64,000 nucleotides of DNA from Sediminibacterium ginsengisoli (GTDB lineage: Bacteria > Bacteroidota > Bacteroidia > Chitinophagales > Chitinophagaceae). The position numbers and the translations under genes were made by a program. This document shows, piece after piece, positions 1 to 7,978 of the stretch (within the stretch, counting starts at the first letter, position 1; the number at the start of each line of letters is the position of its first letter). Under the pieces are notes generated by a model. It worked only from the letters and a program-made list of their open reading frames with translations, was not told the origin of the DNA and did no database searches. Location: positions 248,001-312,000 of the forward strand of contig NZ_FUWH01000004.1 of assembly GCF_900167075.1 (NCBI RefSeq). Reading direction: 5' to 3'.

Positions 1-342
1 GATATTTTGAGTTTTTGTTATCCAGATTTCGTAGAAATCAGCACAAGCAGCATTTAGTGTCCCATTATCTAAATACCTTCTTCCAAAGCTCTGTGCCTTG
101 TAGGTGTGATTGAAATATGCAATGGAGTTCTCAATTCGTTTCTGCTTTAGTGTTTTTTCAGGATAGTCCCCGTAAAAATGATAATCGTATTGACCGTTTT
201 TGTTGAAAAAGTGATCAATTAGATGCTTCCACAGTCGTTTTTTTTCTTCATCTGATAAATCATCCCATTTGCGTAGACCGAAATCTGGTCTTAGTTCTTT
301 AAGCGCATCATGATTGGATGCACTCCAAAATTTGAAATCCAT
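1..342 (-). CDS. Hypothetical protein, C-terminus beyond the window
   Basis: Read directly on the minus strand: ATG at 342 opens a frame of 114 codons that runs off the left edge without a stop. The product begins MDFKFWSASNHDALKELRPD and is rich in charged and aromatic residues (WDDLSDEEKKRLW, YHFYGDYPEK), with no signal peptide or membrane segment, so it is a soluble cytoplasmic protein. It has the look of N-terminal domains of abortive-infection-type proteins, but I cannot assign it to a family. It is divergent from the ATPase gene at 499 with about 155 bases between them, and belongs to the island. Confidence 0.55.
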   Translation of the reverse strand, partial: MDFKFWSASNHDALKELRPDFGLRKWDDLSDEEKKRLWKHLIDHFFNKNGQYDYHFYGDYPEKTLKQKRIENSIAYFNHTYKAQSFGRRYLDNGTLNAACADFYEIWITKTQNI

Positions 343-498
343 AAAAACTAATTTGAATTAAAGATAATATCGTCTTTGCATCAATACTCGAATAAATTCG
401 GTGTCAATGGAAATTTCTCCAATTGGTTGCTCTCATCCCTTACTTAGAGCAAATGCGTCATTCTATAAATCAGAAAGTTGATTCGATAGGATTTAGGA

Positions 499-1671
499 AT
501 GAACATAAATCATCCCGAACTAACTTATATTGGACACACGAATTGGCGCAGTAAAAACATCTTATTCGGAATCAAGGCGGCGGACCGCTTAGAGCATATT
601 TTATGCTTAGGAAAGACTGGCATGGGCAAAAGCCATTTACTTGTATACATGGCGTTACAAGACATAAGAAATGGAACTGCCGGTGTTGCGGTTATTGATC
701 CGCATGGCGATGCAGCCGAACAAATAATTAAGCAAATTCCGGTAAGTCGAAAGCATGACCTGATATATCTCAATGCAGGGGCCAACGCACCGCTTCCCTT
801 TAATCCTTTGGAAAACAGATCAATAGAGCAACAGAATCTCCTTGCGTCTGAAATTGTTTCTATTCTCCGTCGTAAATGGCGAGAAAGTTGGGGCGATAAC
901 TTGGAGTTTATTATCAGACATTGCATTCTTGCTCTATTAGAATGTCCTAAAACAACGCTACTCGATATTCAACCGTTTCTGACGAACAAGAAGTTCCGTG
1001 ATGCAGTGCTTAAACGCGTCAACAATACCGGAACGCTCAATTATTGGATCAATATATTCAACAACTATTCGCCGTCGCAGCAGCAATCTGCTATCGCTCC
1101 AGTTCTCAATAAAGCCGGTTCTCTTATCGCCAATCGTGCAGTGCAGAAGATCATGGGACAACGTACCGGAAGTATCTCAATACCAGATATTGTCGAAAAT
1201 CGAAAAATCCTCATAGTTAATTTGTCGAAAGGGATTATCGGAGAACAAGCGGCAGAAATATTAGGAAGTATGATTACTTCAAGTATTCAGATGGCCGTTA
1301 TGCGAAAAGCACAACTTCCAGAATCAAAGAGAAGTCTATTCTACGCCTACTTTGACGAAGCCCATGTATTTATCAGTCCCTCATTTGCAGAAATGCTCTC
1401 TGAATGTAGAAAGTATAAACTGGGGCTTTTCCTCTGCCATCAGTACCTCGATCAGCTCACTGAAGACACGAAAAATGCAATCTTGGGCAACGTCGGCACC
1501 ATGGTAACGTTTCGCCTGGGATTGAAGGATGCGCGCGTATTTAAGGATGAGTTCTTTCCTGTATTTGCGGTGAAGGATTTTATCAACCTCCCTCGATATT
1601 ACTTCTATATCAAATTGCTTATTGATGGTGTTGCCTCCAAAGCGTTTAGCGCAATCTCTGGCGAACCATAA
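499..1671 (+). CDS. TraD/VirD4/HerA-like DNA-translocating ATPase (stand-alone copy)
   Basis: 390-aa P-loop ATPase. Walker A GKTGMGKS lies at about residues 38-46 and Walker B YFDEAH at about 284-289, with VIDPHGDAAE between them. These are the hallmarks of the VirD4/TraG coupling-protein and HerA DNA-pump superfamily. It aligns throughout with the ATPase core of the 980-aa protein at 5019 (shared DPHGD, GxGKS, SWGD, KGIIGE/QGLIGE, DEAH/DEFH and RKYKLG/RKYGLG segments), so the two are paralogs. It lacks N-terminal membrane helices, unlike a classical conjugative coupling protein, so it is probably soluble or recruited to the membrane by a partner. No relaxase or other type IV secretion genes are seen nearby. 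AGGA just before the ATG supports this start. Family membership is strong; the role in conjugation versus defence is not established. Confidence 0.8.
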   Translation: MNINHPELTYIGHTNWRSKNILFGIKAADRLEHILCLGKTGMGKSHLLVYMALQDIRNGTAGVAVIDPHGDAAEQIIKQIPVSRKHDLIYLNAGANAPLPFNPLENRSIEQQNLLASEIVSILRRKWRESWGDNLEFIIRHCILALLECPKTTLLDIQPFLTNKKFRDAVLKRVNNTGTLNYWINIFNNYSPSQQQSAIAPVLNKAGSLIANRAVQKIMGQRTGSISIPDIVENRKILIVNLSKGIIGEQAAEILGSMITSSIQMAVMRKAQLPESKRSLFYAYFDEAHVFISPSFAEMLSECRKYKLGLFLCHQYLDQLTEDTKNAILGNVGTMVTFRLGLKDARVFKDEFFPVFAVKDFINLPRYYFYIKLLIDGVASKAFSAISGEP

Positions 1672-1693
1672 CGCCCCTGTTAGCTAGTAGTTC

Positions 1694-1725
1694 GTTTTTG
1701 ATCTTAATTATTCACCATCAAAAAC
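1694..1725. terminator. Terminator-like hairpin
   Basis: GTTTTTGAT and ATCAAAAAC form a 9-bp inverted repeat around a 14-base loop in the short gap between the ATPase gene and the radC-like gene. The stem is AT-rich, so termination would be weak. Confidence 0.35.
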
Positions 1726-1732
1726 AATCACT

Positions 1733-2197
1733 ATGACCACATTTCCCCTTACAACATTTCCCTTAGTCGAAATCACTGTCTCGTATAGTCAATCAGTAAA
1801 AAAATCAGAACGTCCAATCATTACTAACTCACAGCAAGCGTATGAATACTTGCGTAGGTACTGGAATGACGATGTAATCGATCTATACGAAGAATTTAAA
1901 GTGCTTTTACTGAACAGCGCAAATAGAGTTCTTGGCGTTTATGAAGCCTCTCGCGGCGGTTTAACTGGAACGGTTGCAGATCCCAGGCTGATACTTGGTG
2001 TTGCAATCAAGACGTGTGCAACTGCCATGATCGTAGCTCACAACCACCCAAGCGGTGGTCATACGCCAAGCCGGGCTGATGAACAGATCACCGAGAAGCT
2101 CAAACAAGCAGGGGCGTTATTCGACATACGGGTTACCGATCACCTTATTATTTCAGCGGATGACTACTATTCATTTGCTGATGAAGGAAGAGTATAA
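1733..2197 (+). CDS. radC: RadC-like JAB/MPN domain protein
   Basis: 154-aa protein with the RadC-type JAB domain. The metal-binding motif HNHPSGGHTPSRAD (H-x-H-P-S-G...D) is at about residues 103-116, preceded by VADPRLILGVAIKTCATAMIV. The N-terminal helix-hairpin-helix region of chromosomal RadC is absent. Short JAB-only forms of this size are common on Bacteroidota integrative elements, next to conjugation and restriction genes; their biochemical role is unsettled despite the old DNA-repair name. It lies between the T4CP-like ATPase gene and a Zn-ribbon gene, all on the plus strand, and both are flanked by copies of the ATPase 3' end. Confidence 0.85.
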   Translation: MTTFPLTTFPLVEITVSYSQSVKKSERPIITNSQQAYEYLRRYWNDDVIDLYEEFKVLLLNSANRVLGVYEASRGGLTGTVADPRLILGVAIKTCATAMIVAHNHPSGGHTPSRADEQITEKLKQAGALFDIRVTDHLIISADDYYSFADEGRV

Positions 2198-2237
2198 ACC
2201 GGAATCACATTCATTGTTCTTTATAAAAATAAATATC

Positions 2238-2615
2238 ATGAAAGCAGAACTAGCATTGGACACCACCGGAATGTGTCTTGTTTGCAACAAGCAAATGCGT
2301 GGCAGAATCGACAAAAAGTTTTGTAGTGACGGATGTAGAAGTCAGCACCATGCTCGACGGTCTTTTCGTGTTACGAAACGAATGCGGTCAGTAAACTATC
2401 TTCTCCGCAAAAACCGGACAATACTGTATTGGTTGGTTCAAAATAGCAAACGACCTGTACGAGTAAAACGTCAAACACTTCTTAGCGAAGGCTTCGACTT
2501 CTCTCTGATAACTGCCGCAGATATTTCCGGGTCACAAGTCACGTACCACTGTTATGACTACCAGTACACCCCAGTGGATGAATCTATCGTCAAAATAGCT
2601 CACAAACCCGACTAA
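2238..2615 (+). CDS. Small Zn-ribbon protein (DUF2116-like)
   Basis: 125-aa protein with an N-terminal treble-clef/Zn-ribbon: CLVC at residues 14-17 and CSDGCRSQHH at about 30-39, giving four zinc-ligand cysteines. A basic region follows (RRSFRVTKRMRSVNYLLRKNR), and the C-terminal half resembles a widespread Bacteroidota family of about 115 aa of unknown function (LLSEGFDFSLIT, YHCYDYQY). ATG at 2238 is preferred over upstream starts because those overlap the radC-like gene in another frame. Likely a nucleic-acid-binding accessory protein; the function is an inference. Confidence 0.75.
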   Translation: MKAELALDTTGMCLVCNKQMRGRIDKKFCSDGCRSQHHARRSFRVTKRMRSVNYLLRKNRTILYWLVQNSKRPVRVKRQTLLSEGFDFSLITAADISGSQVTYHCYDYQYTPVDESIVKIAHKPD

Positions 2616-2629
2616 GTTCGGGTTTTATT
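2604..2629 (+). terminator. Intrinsic terminator of the radC/Zn-ribbon unit
   Basis: AAACCCGA / TCGGGTTT form an 8-bp stem with a 6-base loop containing the TAA stop of the Zn-ribbon gene, followed by a T-rich tail. It ends the plus-strand unit and separates it from the pseudogene at 2648. Confidence 0.75.
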
Positions 2630-2647
2630 TATTCCTCACGAACAATC

Positions 2648-2894
2648 TCAAAACTCGGCATGTTTTTAACGCATCAATACCTTGACCAGCTTACAGAAGA
2701 CACCCGACATGCCGTATTGGGAAACGTTGGAACCATGATTGCATTTAGACTAGGTACTAAGGATGCAAAAGTGTTTGCTAACGAGTTTTATCCTGTACTT
2801 GATGTGGAGGATTTTATTAACCTTCCGAGATTCTACTTTTATATAAATTACTTATTGATGGAGTTGCGATTAAGGCATTTAGTGCAACGCTATA
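2648..2894 (+). pseudogene. Decayed 3' fragment of a TraD/HerA-like ATPase gene
   Basis: From about 2648 the plus strand encodes KLGMFLTHQYLDQLTEDT, matching the last ~85 residues of the ATPase at 499-1671 (KLGLFLCHQYLDQLTEDT...). The N-terminal ~300 residues, including Walker A and B, are missing. Near 2846 one base is lost: the open frame drifts to unrelated residues, while the next frame restores IKLLIDGVAIKAFSATL, matching IKLLIDGVASKAFSAI of the intact copy, then TAA. It is therefore both 5'-truncated and frameshifted. The sequence has diverged from the intact copy, so it is not a recent tandem duplication. Confidence 0.8.
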
Positions 2895-2922
2895 AATATT
2901 GTAGGCTTAGAGGGACTCGAAT

Positions 2923-4032
2923 CTAACGTTTAGGTGGCTGAGATAAAAACTCGCTTCGTGCTATTTTGTGCCAAAGCACATAGGAAGAATCATAAGTTCC
3001 CAAACGCCGATCAAACTGTATTACCGGATGTTGCTCATTTTTACGAAAGTAAATTCGACATCTTCTATTTACTCCAGTGAGTGTCTCAATTTCCAAGCTC
3101 CCAACATTTGCAATTTTCAAAAATGGCGATTCTAAAGCCACCGTACTTTGAAGCAGGTCGCTATAACTGAACCCTTTCTTAGCGCTTCCAAATGCGTAGT
3201 CTGGTTTCACGCCCAACGCCTCAATCTCTATTTCATAAACGTTGTATTCAAAATTTGCTCTTATCGCAAACGAATGAGATTGAGAGCGATATCCCATCAG
3301 AGAAGAGAAAGATATTTTTGGGATATCATCCCTTTGCACATCACTTGGCTTGCTATCGCTGTCGTGAAAAGATATTGTTCCGTAGTACATTTTATAATAT
3401 AGCCAATCTGCGTTTCCATCAGCTAGCAGATCCCTGCCGTTTAAAAAACTTATGCTAGTAATTTGCTCTCCTTTTTTATCCACTGTTCCGAAATATTTTT
3501 GTGGTCTCAATAATGACGTATCATTTCCACAGAGCAATACGAGGTAATTGAGTTCGGCTAGCTGGGGCAAACTCATAGGAACACTAAACCGTAATCGCAT
3601 CATCGCAGGAAATAATGGATTTGCAGTTCTTTCAAAATTACTTTGTGTTTCTTTTTGTTGAGCAAGTATACTGTTCCCATAATTTTCTATTGCTTGGCTA
3701 TTAGTAAAAATCTCTGCTGTAAGCTTGTTCACTGAATCTAGCCTTTTTAGTGTTTCTGTGATCCGTACATCTGCCGTCTCTATTCCGTCCATTATCTCTT
3801 TAACCTCCTTTTTATGCGCATCGGAAGATTTAGTTTCCTTCACCATACTTAATCCGAAGCTGATGATACTTACGGTACAAATGCACCATGCTATTATTTT
3901 TTTTCGATTACTCGACAACTCTTTTGAGAGGACTAAAATTGCGCTTAAAAAGGTTACAAAGCAAGAAGCGACTGGTAGAACACCAGACAGCATTTTGTCG
4001 ATGAGCAATGAAAAAAAGTAAAAATTGAACAT
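2923..4032 (-). CDS. Two-TM membrane protein with coiled coil and large soluble domain, unknown
   Basis: About 369 aa from the start at 4032 (MFNFYFFSLL). Two hydrophobic helices lie near the N-terminus (SGVLPVASCFVTFLSAILVL and IIAWCICTVSIISFGLSMV), then a heptad-like stretch (IMDGIETADVRITETLKRLDSVNKL), then about 220 residues rich in beta-type sequence. The frame stays open to an upstream ATG at 4074, but those codons read KKNPEKGF, the typical fortuitous translation of a terminator hairpin, so I prefer 4032. Its stop overlaps the end of the ATPase pseudogene frame on the other strand. I do not recognise the family. A membrane sensor or effector on the island is possible but unproven. Confidence 0.7.
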   Translation of the reverse strand: MFNFYFFSLLIDKMLSGVLPVASCFVTFLSAILVLSKELSSNRKKIIAWCICTVSIISFGLSMVKETKSSDAHKKEVKEIMDGIETADVRITETLKRLDSVNKLTAEIFTNSQAIENYGNSILAQQKETQSNFERTANPLFPAMMRLRFSVPMSLPQLAELNYLVLLCGNDTSLLRPQKYFGTVDKKGEQITSISFLNGRDLLADGNADWLYYKMYYGTISFHDSDSKPSDVQRDDIPKISFSSLMGYRSQSHSFAIRANFEYNVYEIEIEALGVKPDYAFGSAKKGFSYSDLLQSTVALESPFLKIANVGSLEIETLTGVNRRCRIYFRKNEQHPVIQFDRRLGTYDSSYVLWHKIARSEFLSQPPKR

Positions 4033-4043
4033 ACCATAAAGAT

Positions 4044-4065
4044 AAAAACCCTTTTCAGGGTTTTT
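4044..4065. terminator. Terminator-type hairpin just upstream of the two-TM gene
   Basis: AAAAACCCT / AGGGTTTTT is a perfect 9-bp stem around TTTC, with A and T runs on both sides, so it could act in either direction. It lies inside the N-terminal extension of the minus-strand frame and argues for the downstream start at 4032. It may be an attenuator or the relic of a lost upstream gene's terminator. Confidence 0.55.
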
Positions 4066-4401
4066 CTTTATCAAGCCAACATATAATCCACACGGTGTCG
4101 CATCCCAGGCAGGCTCCTATAAGTAATTGCAGTACTAAAATAGGAACCAGATTTAAAAGAAAAAAGCAGATAATCAACAAGAGGTGAAAGATTATAGTCG
4201 CAATGGCAAGTTGTCGCATTGTCATTTTAAGGTGTATTGGTTACCACAAAACCCAAATAGATTCTCTGGTAACCAATACATTACATCCTTTAGATACATT
4301 GTAGCATATTCCTGTTTTTTTGTCAAGTATTCATTTAGGGTGTTTTCCCCCTTGTGCTTTCCATTTTTTCTTCGTAATCAGCAGCACCAAAACCTCCTGC
4401 T
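4066..4401. promoter_or_regulatory. Divergent intergenic region with a 13-bp inverted repeat
   Basis: This 336-bp gap lies between the minus-strand two-TM gene and the plus-strand ATPase-nuclease operon and contains no convincing gene. It holds a perfect inverted repeat: TGTATTGGTTACC at 4233-4245 and GGTAACCAATACA at 4268-4280, separated by 22 bases. The arms are too far apart and lack a T-tail, so this is not a typical terminator. A regulator-binding site for the downstream operon or an origin-of-transfer-like structure are the two readings I consider. Confidence 0.6.
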
Positions 4402-5019
4402 ATGCGAAATACCGTCCTTGCGGCTTCGTGCTGCGTGCTCTTTTCCTCATGTGATAGCTACTTCTACAACGACAATAAGTCGTTCTTTTTGAGCGTATTA
4501 GCGATTGTTCTTGCACTGTTTATGATACGGAGGCTTACAAAGCCAAATCCTGCGAAACAGCTCGACGCAATCCATTCCCATCAATCCCACCACTTTGAGG
4601 ACTTCCGATTGTCTGCCAATGACTTTTACGCTGATCTGACGACTATTATCCAAGATCGTGAGTTTCCGAAGGTGTCCGCTAAGGTGGTGACACTTACGGA
4701 CGGCGGTCTATTCGACGCGCAACGGGCATATCTCCAGGTCGCGAGCCAAGACCATGTATTTTACGTCTGTGCGGCACCATTCGGAAAGAATTTCTTCATC
4801 TCATACTGGCTGCGACCAGCAGACGAGGAGTTTGCGGATATGTTCTTGCGGAAAGTATTCGGGGTACTTCCCACGCGTTCCTTCTTCCGCGTGGATAGCG
4901 AAGCGATGTTTGTCGAGAGTATGAAAAAGGCGGTGATGAAAGCCATCGCAAACGCAACCGAACAGCGCGGACTACGACAGCCGACAGCCTCCGAACTCAT
5001 TCCAACCACTCTATCCTGA
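4402..5019 (+). CDS. Membrane-anchored lipoprotein-like partner of the ATPase-nuclease
   Basis: 205 aa. The N-terminus MRNTVLAASCCVLFSSCDS resembles a signal with a weak lipobox, and a hydrophobic helix follows at about residues 28-44 (FFLSVLAIVLALFMIRR). The rest is soluble and mixed alpha/beta (FDAQRAYLQVASQDHVFYVCAAPFGKNFFISYWL), with no motif I can name. The stop TGA and the start of the 980-aa ATPase gene overlap in TGATG, so the two are almost certainly translationally coupled and made in similar amounts. By analogy with coupling proteins it may anchor or gate the DNA pump at the membrane; this is inference from context. Confidence 0.75.
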   Translation: MRNTVLAASCCVLFSSCDSYFYNDNKSFFLSVLAIVLALFMIRRLTKPNPAKQLDAIHSHQSHHFEDFRLSANDFYADLTTIIQDREFPKVSAKVVTLTDGGLFDAQRAYLQVASQDHVFYVCAAPFGKNFFISYWLRPADEEFADMFLRKVFGVLPTRSFFRVDSEAMFVESMKKAVMKAIANATEQRGLRQPTASELIPTTLS

Positions 5020-7961
5020 TGGAACGGCGACAAGAGCAACATATCAAGCAGTTCTACGATTGGGAATTACGCGGGAGAGGGTGGCTCACCTTTGACCTGC
5101 CCGTGCATCTTGAATGCGAGTATTACCCGTTCTTCATGCACCGCACCCCAATGCCGTACATTGACGATGGCGTGCGGCATACGCTGTTAAGCCGGATCGC
5201 GGACGTATTCCGTGCACCGACACCCAAGCCGAGCATCCCCGCACCGGAGATGCCGCCGGTTGCCGCGTTTCCCTTGGAAGACTTTGAGATGCGGGCTATT
5301 GCGCTCTCATGGAAGCAGAACGCATCCATGAAGCCGGAGCGTATGGAGCAGGTGTTTGCGGCGCTCAGTCGCCTGACCGGACAGGTATCGTTTGAATTGA
5401 TCGCAACGCACGAGCATATCCGCATCCAGTTGGTCGTACCGGCTGATGATTGCGACATCATTCGCTCGCATCTCTCGGTATATCTTCCCGAAGTCATACA
5501 GAAGGAAGAAGACAATCTCGACTTGCTTGATTGTCCGACATACACGGGAGACTACGGATTGCAGCACGAATTTATGCGCCCGCTTGCAATAGGTGGCGAT
5601 CACGATTGGTATGCCGGATTGTGTGCAACCCTTGATCTGCTGCAACACGGAGAACAAGCCATCATCCAAGTGTTGTTTGCCGGAGCGGGAAACTTTTGGG
5701 AGGACAGCATCATGCGTTCAGTCACCATCAACGGAAAAGAATCGTTTTTTGTCGATGCGCCGGAGATGCCCGCGCTTGCACAAAAGAAGATTGAACGTCC
5801 GCTTGTCGCGGCAACGGTGCGGGTTTGCACCCAAGCTGCGACCGTCGCCCGTGCCGGACTGCTCTTCGAGCAGGTGTCTGTCGCGCTTGTGTCGGGAACA
5901 TCGTCTCCCGCAAATGCACTCGCGCCGCTCGGCTCTGAAACATACGACTACGACACGCGCATATCCGACATACTCTCGCGCACCTCGCACCGCCTGGGCA
6001 TGCTCTTGAACGTCCGCGAACTCGCAAGCATTGCACATCTGCCCGGACAATCGGTACGATCTCGAAAGCTGTTCCAGTACACCAAGACCACCAAAGCGCC
6101 GCCGGTGCAGTCCGGCACCTACTGTATCGGCATCAATGAGCATAACGGGATAGAAACACCGGTATATCTCTCTGACGAGATGCGCAGCCAGCACGTCCAC
6201 CTCATCGGCGCGACCGGCACGGGAAAGTCAACACTCTTTCATTCGCTTATCTGCCAAGACATTGCTGCAGGCAATGGATTTGCGGTATTAGACCCGCATG
6301 GAGATCTGATCGACCACATATTGCCCTATATCCCTGAACGCCGCATAAAGGACGTAGTTATCCTTGATCCATCGGATGCTGAGTACCCCGTAGGGTTCAA
6401 TCTGCTACATGCGCACAGCGAACTAGAAAAGCAGTTGCTTGCGAGCGACCTCGTTGCATTGTTCAAGCGGTTTGCAACCTCATGGGGCGACCAGATGAAC
6501 AGTGTCTTGGCAAATGCCATCCTCGCGTTTCTTGAAAGCACGGAGGGCGGTACGTTGGTCGATCTGCGCCGATTCCTCATAGAGAAACAGTATCGCGAGA
6601 CGTTCCTTAAAACGGTACAGGACGACGCGATTGTGTACTACTGGAAACACGAGTTTCCGCTCCTCAAAGGCGGCTCGCTCGGCTCCATCCTAACCCGCCT
6701 TGATGGTTTCCTCCGTCCGAAGCTGATCCGCAACATGGTATCGCAAAAGACCAGCATCAACATCGAGGGCTTGATGAACACGAAGAAGATCATCTTGGTG
6801 AAGCTCGCGCAGGGATTGATCGGTGAAGAAAACGGATATCTACTCGGCGCATGTATCGTTGCCAAAATCCAACAAGCGGCAATGGCACGGCAAGCGACCG
6901 CAAAAGAGCAACGTACGCCGTTCTACCTCTATATCGACGAGTTCCACCACTTCATCACCCCGTCACTCTCCAACATTCTCACCGGCGCACGCAAATACGG
7001 GTTAGGACTTATCGTTGCCCATCAGGATATGGAACAGGTATCAGGGCATAACGCGGAGCTTGCAAACAGCCTTGTGGCAAACGCAGGAACGCGGATATGC
7101 TTCCGTATTGGGGATAACGATGCGAAGAAACTCGCGGGCGGATTCTCTTCGTTTGCAGTGGAAGACATGCAGAACCTTGAACGGGGCGAAGCGATCATGC
7201 GTATCGGACGGGCGCAGGACGATTGCAACGTACGTGTGGTGCCTGTTGCGGAAACGAGCGCGTATAACTGCACAGACAAGGTTATTGCGGCATCGAGAGA
7301 AACATACGCAAAGAAAGCGGATAGTCCCGTCGCAAAAGAACCGACAACAACCGTTGATGCGGCACAAGAGCGTACTCCATCCATACCAGTACCGCCGTCT
7401 CCGATTGTCGAGCAGCCTAAACCTATTTCACCAACACAAGAAGAAGAAACAAAATCCCGCCTTGCAGAACGCGAAGATTTTAAACTTCATCGCTATTGGC
7501 AGAACAGGATAAAGAAGATTGCGGAAGATCGCGGCTTTAAGGCTGACATAGAACTGCCGGTCTTGAAGGGTGCGGGACAGGTCGATGTATCGCTTGTGCG
7601 AGACAAACTCCGTATTGCGGTGGAAATATCCGTCACAACAAAACCTTCATGGGAACTGCACAACATCAAGAAATGCCTGGCTGCGGGATACACCACCGTG
7701 ATCGCATGCAGTAATAACCCGCACATGCTGCGGCAACTGGAGCAGCAGATACAAGAACACTGTATCGAAGCTGAACGAAAAAAGATTATCGTGACGGATG
7801 TTGCTGCTGTCGATCATCATATACCGATTGTCGAGATGAAGGTGACCGAACAGCAACAAACCATCAAGGGGTATCGAGTATCGGTATCGTATGAACAAAG
7901 CACGCAGGAGCAGCTAAATCAAAAGAATCGCACCGTATCAAGAATTATTAAAGGCAAATAA
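5019..7961 (+). CDS. HerA/VirD4-like DNA-pump ATPase fused to a C-terminal PD-(D/E)XK-like domain
   Basis: 980 aa in three parts. Residues ~1-370 are a region of unknown fold. Residues ~380-760 are the ATPase core: Walker A GATGTGKST at ~397-405, LDPHGD, Walker B YIDEFHHF with D640/E641, and VAHQDMEQ. After a Pro/Thr/Glu-rich linker (~775-815) comes a C-terminal domain (~815-965). It contains GQVDVSLVRDKLRIAVEISVT (about 855-875), resembling the core strands of restriction-like nucleases with D856 and E869; the usual E-x-K reads E-I-S, so activity is uncertain. The family of the ATPase is firm (VirD4/TraG/HerA). The nuclease assignment is inference. It is coupled to the lipoprotein-like gene upstream and followed 17 bases later by a membrane protein. 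Base composition is visibly richer in G+C than the rest of the island. Confidence 0.8.
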   Translation: MERRQEQHIKQFYDWELRGRGWLTFDLPVHLECEYYPFFMHRTPMPYIDDGVRHTLLSRIADVFRAPTPKPSIPAPEMPPVAAFPLEDFEMRAIALSWKQNASMKPERMEQVFAALSRLTGQVSFELIATHEHIRIQLVVPADDCDIIRSHLSVYLPEVIQKEEDNLDLLDCPTYTGDYGLQHEFMRPLAIGGDHDWYAGLCATLDLLQHGEQAIIQVLFAGAGNFWEDSIMRSVTINGKESFFVDAPEMPALAQKKIERPLVAATVRVCTQAATVARAGLLFEQVSVALVSGTSSPANALAPLGSETYDYDTRISDILSRTSHRLGMLLNVRELASIAHLPGQSVRSRKLFQYTKTTKAPPVQSGTYCIGINEHNGIETPVYLSDEMRSQHVHLIGATGTGKSTLFHSLICQDIAAGNGFAVLDPHGDLIDHILPYIPERRIKDVVILDPSDAEYPVGFNLLHAHSELEKQLLASDLVALFKRFATSWGDQMNSVLANAILAFLESTEGGTLVDLRRFLIEKQYRETFLKTVQDDAIVYYWKHEFPLLKGGSLGSILTRLDGFLRPKLIRNMVSQKTSINIEGLMNTKKIILVKLAQGLIGEENGYLLGACIVAKIQQAAMARQATAKEQRTPFYLYIDEFHHFITPSLSNILTGARKYGLGLIVAHQDMEQVSGHNAELANSLVANAGTRICFRIGDNDAKKLAGGFSSFAVEDMQNLERGEAIMRIGRAQDDCNVRVVPVAETSAYNCTDKVIAASRETYAKKADSPVAKEPTTTVDAAQERTPSIPVPPSPIVEQPKPISPTQEEETKSRLAEREDFKLHRYWQNRIKKIAEDRGFKADIELPVLKGAGQVDVSLVRDKLRIAVEISVTTKPSWELHNIKKCLAAGYTTVIACSNNPHMLRQLEQQIQEHCIEAERKKIIVTDVAAVDHHIPIVEMKVTEQQQTIKGYRVSVSYEQSTQEQLNQKNRTVSRIIKGK

Positions 7962-7978
7962 TCATTCAATAATTGAGT

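Noticed and set aside
2055..2237. Longer start of the Zn-ribbon gene
   Set aside because: The added codons overlap the JAB motif region of the radC-like gene in another frame and do not resemble the family.
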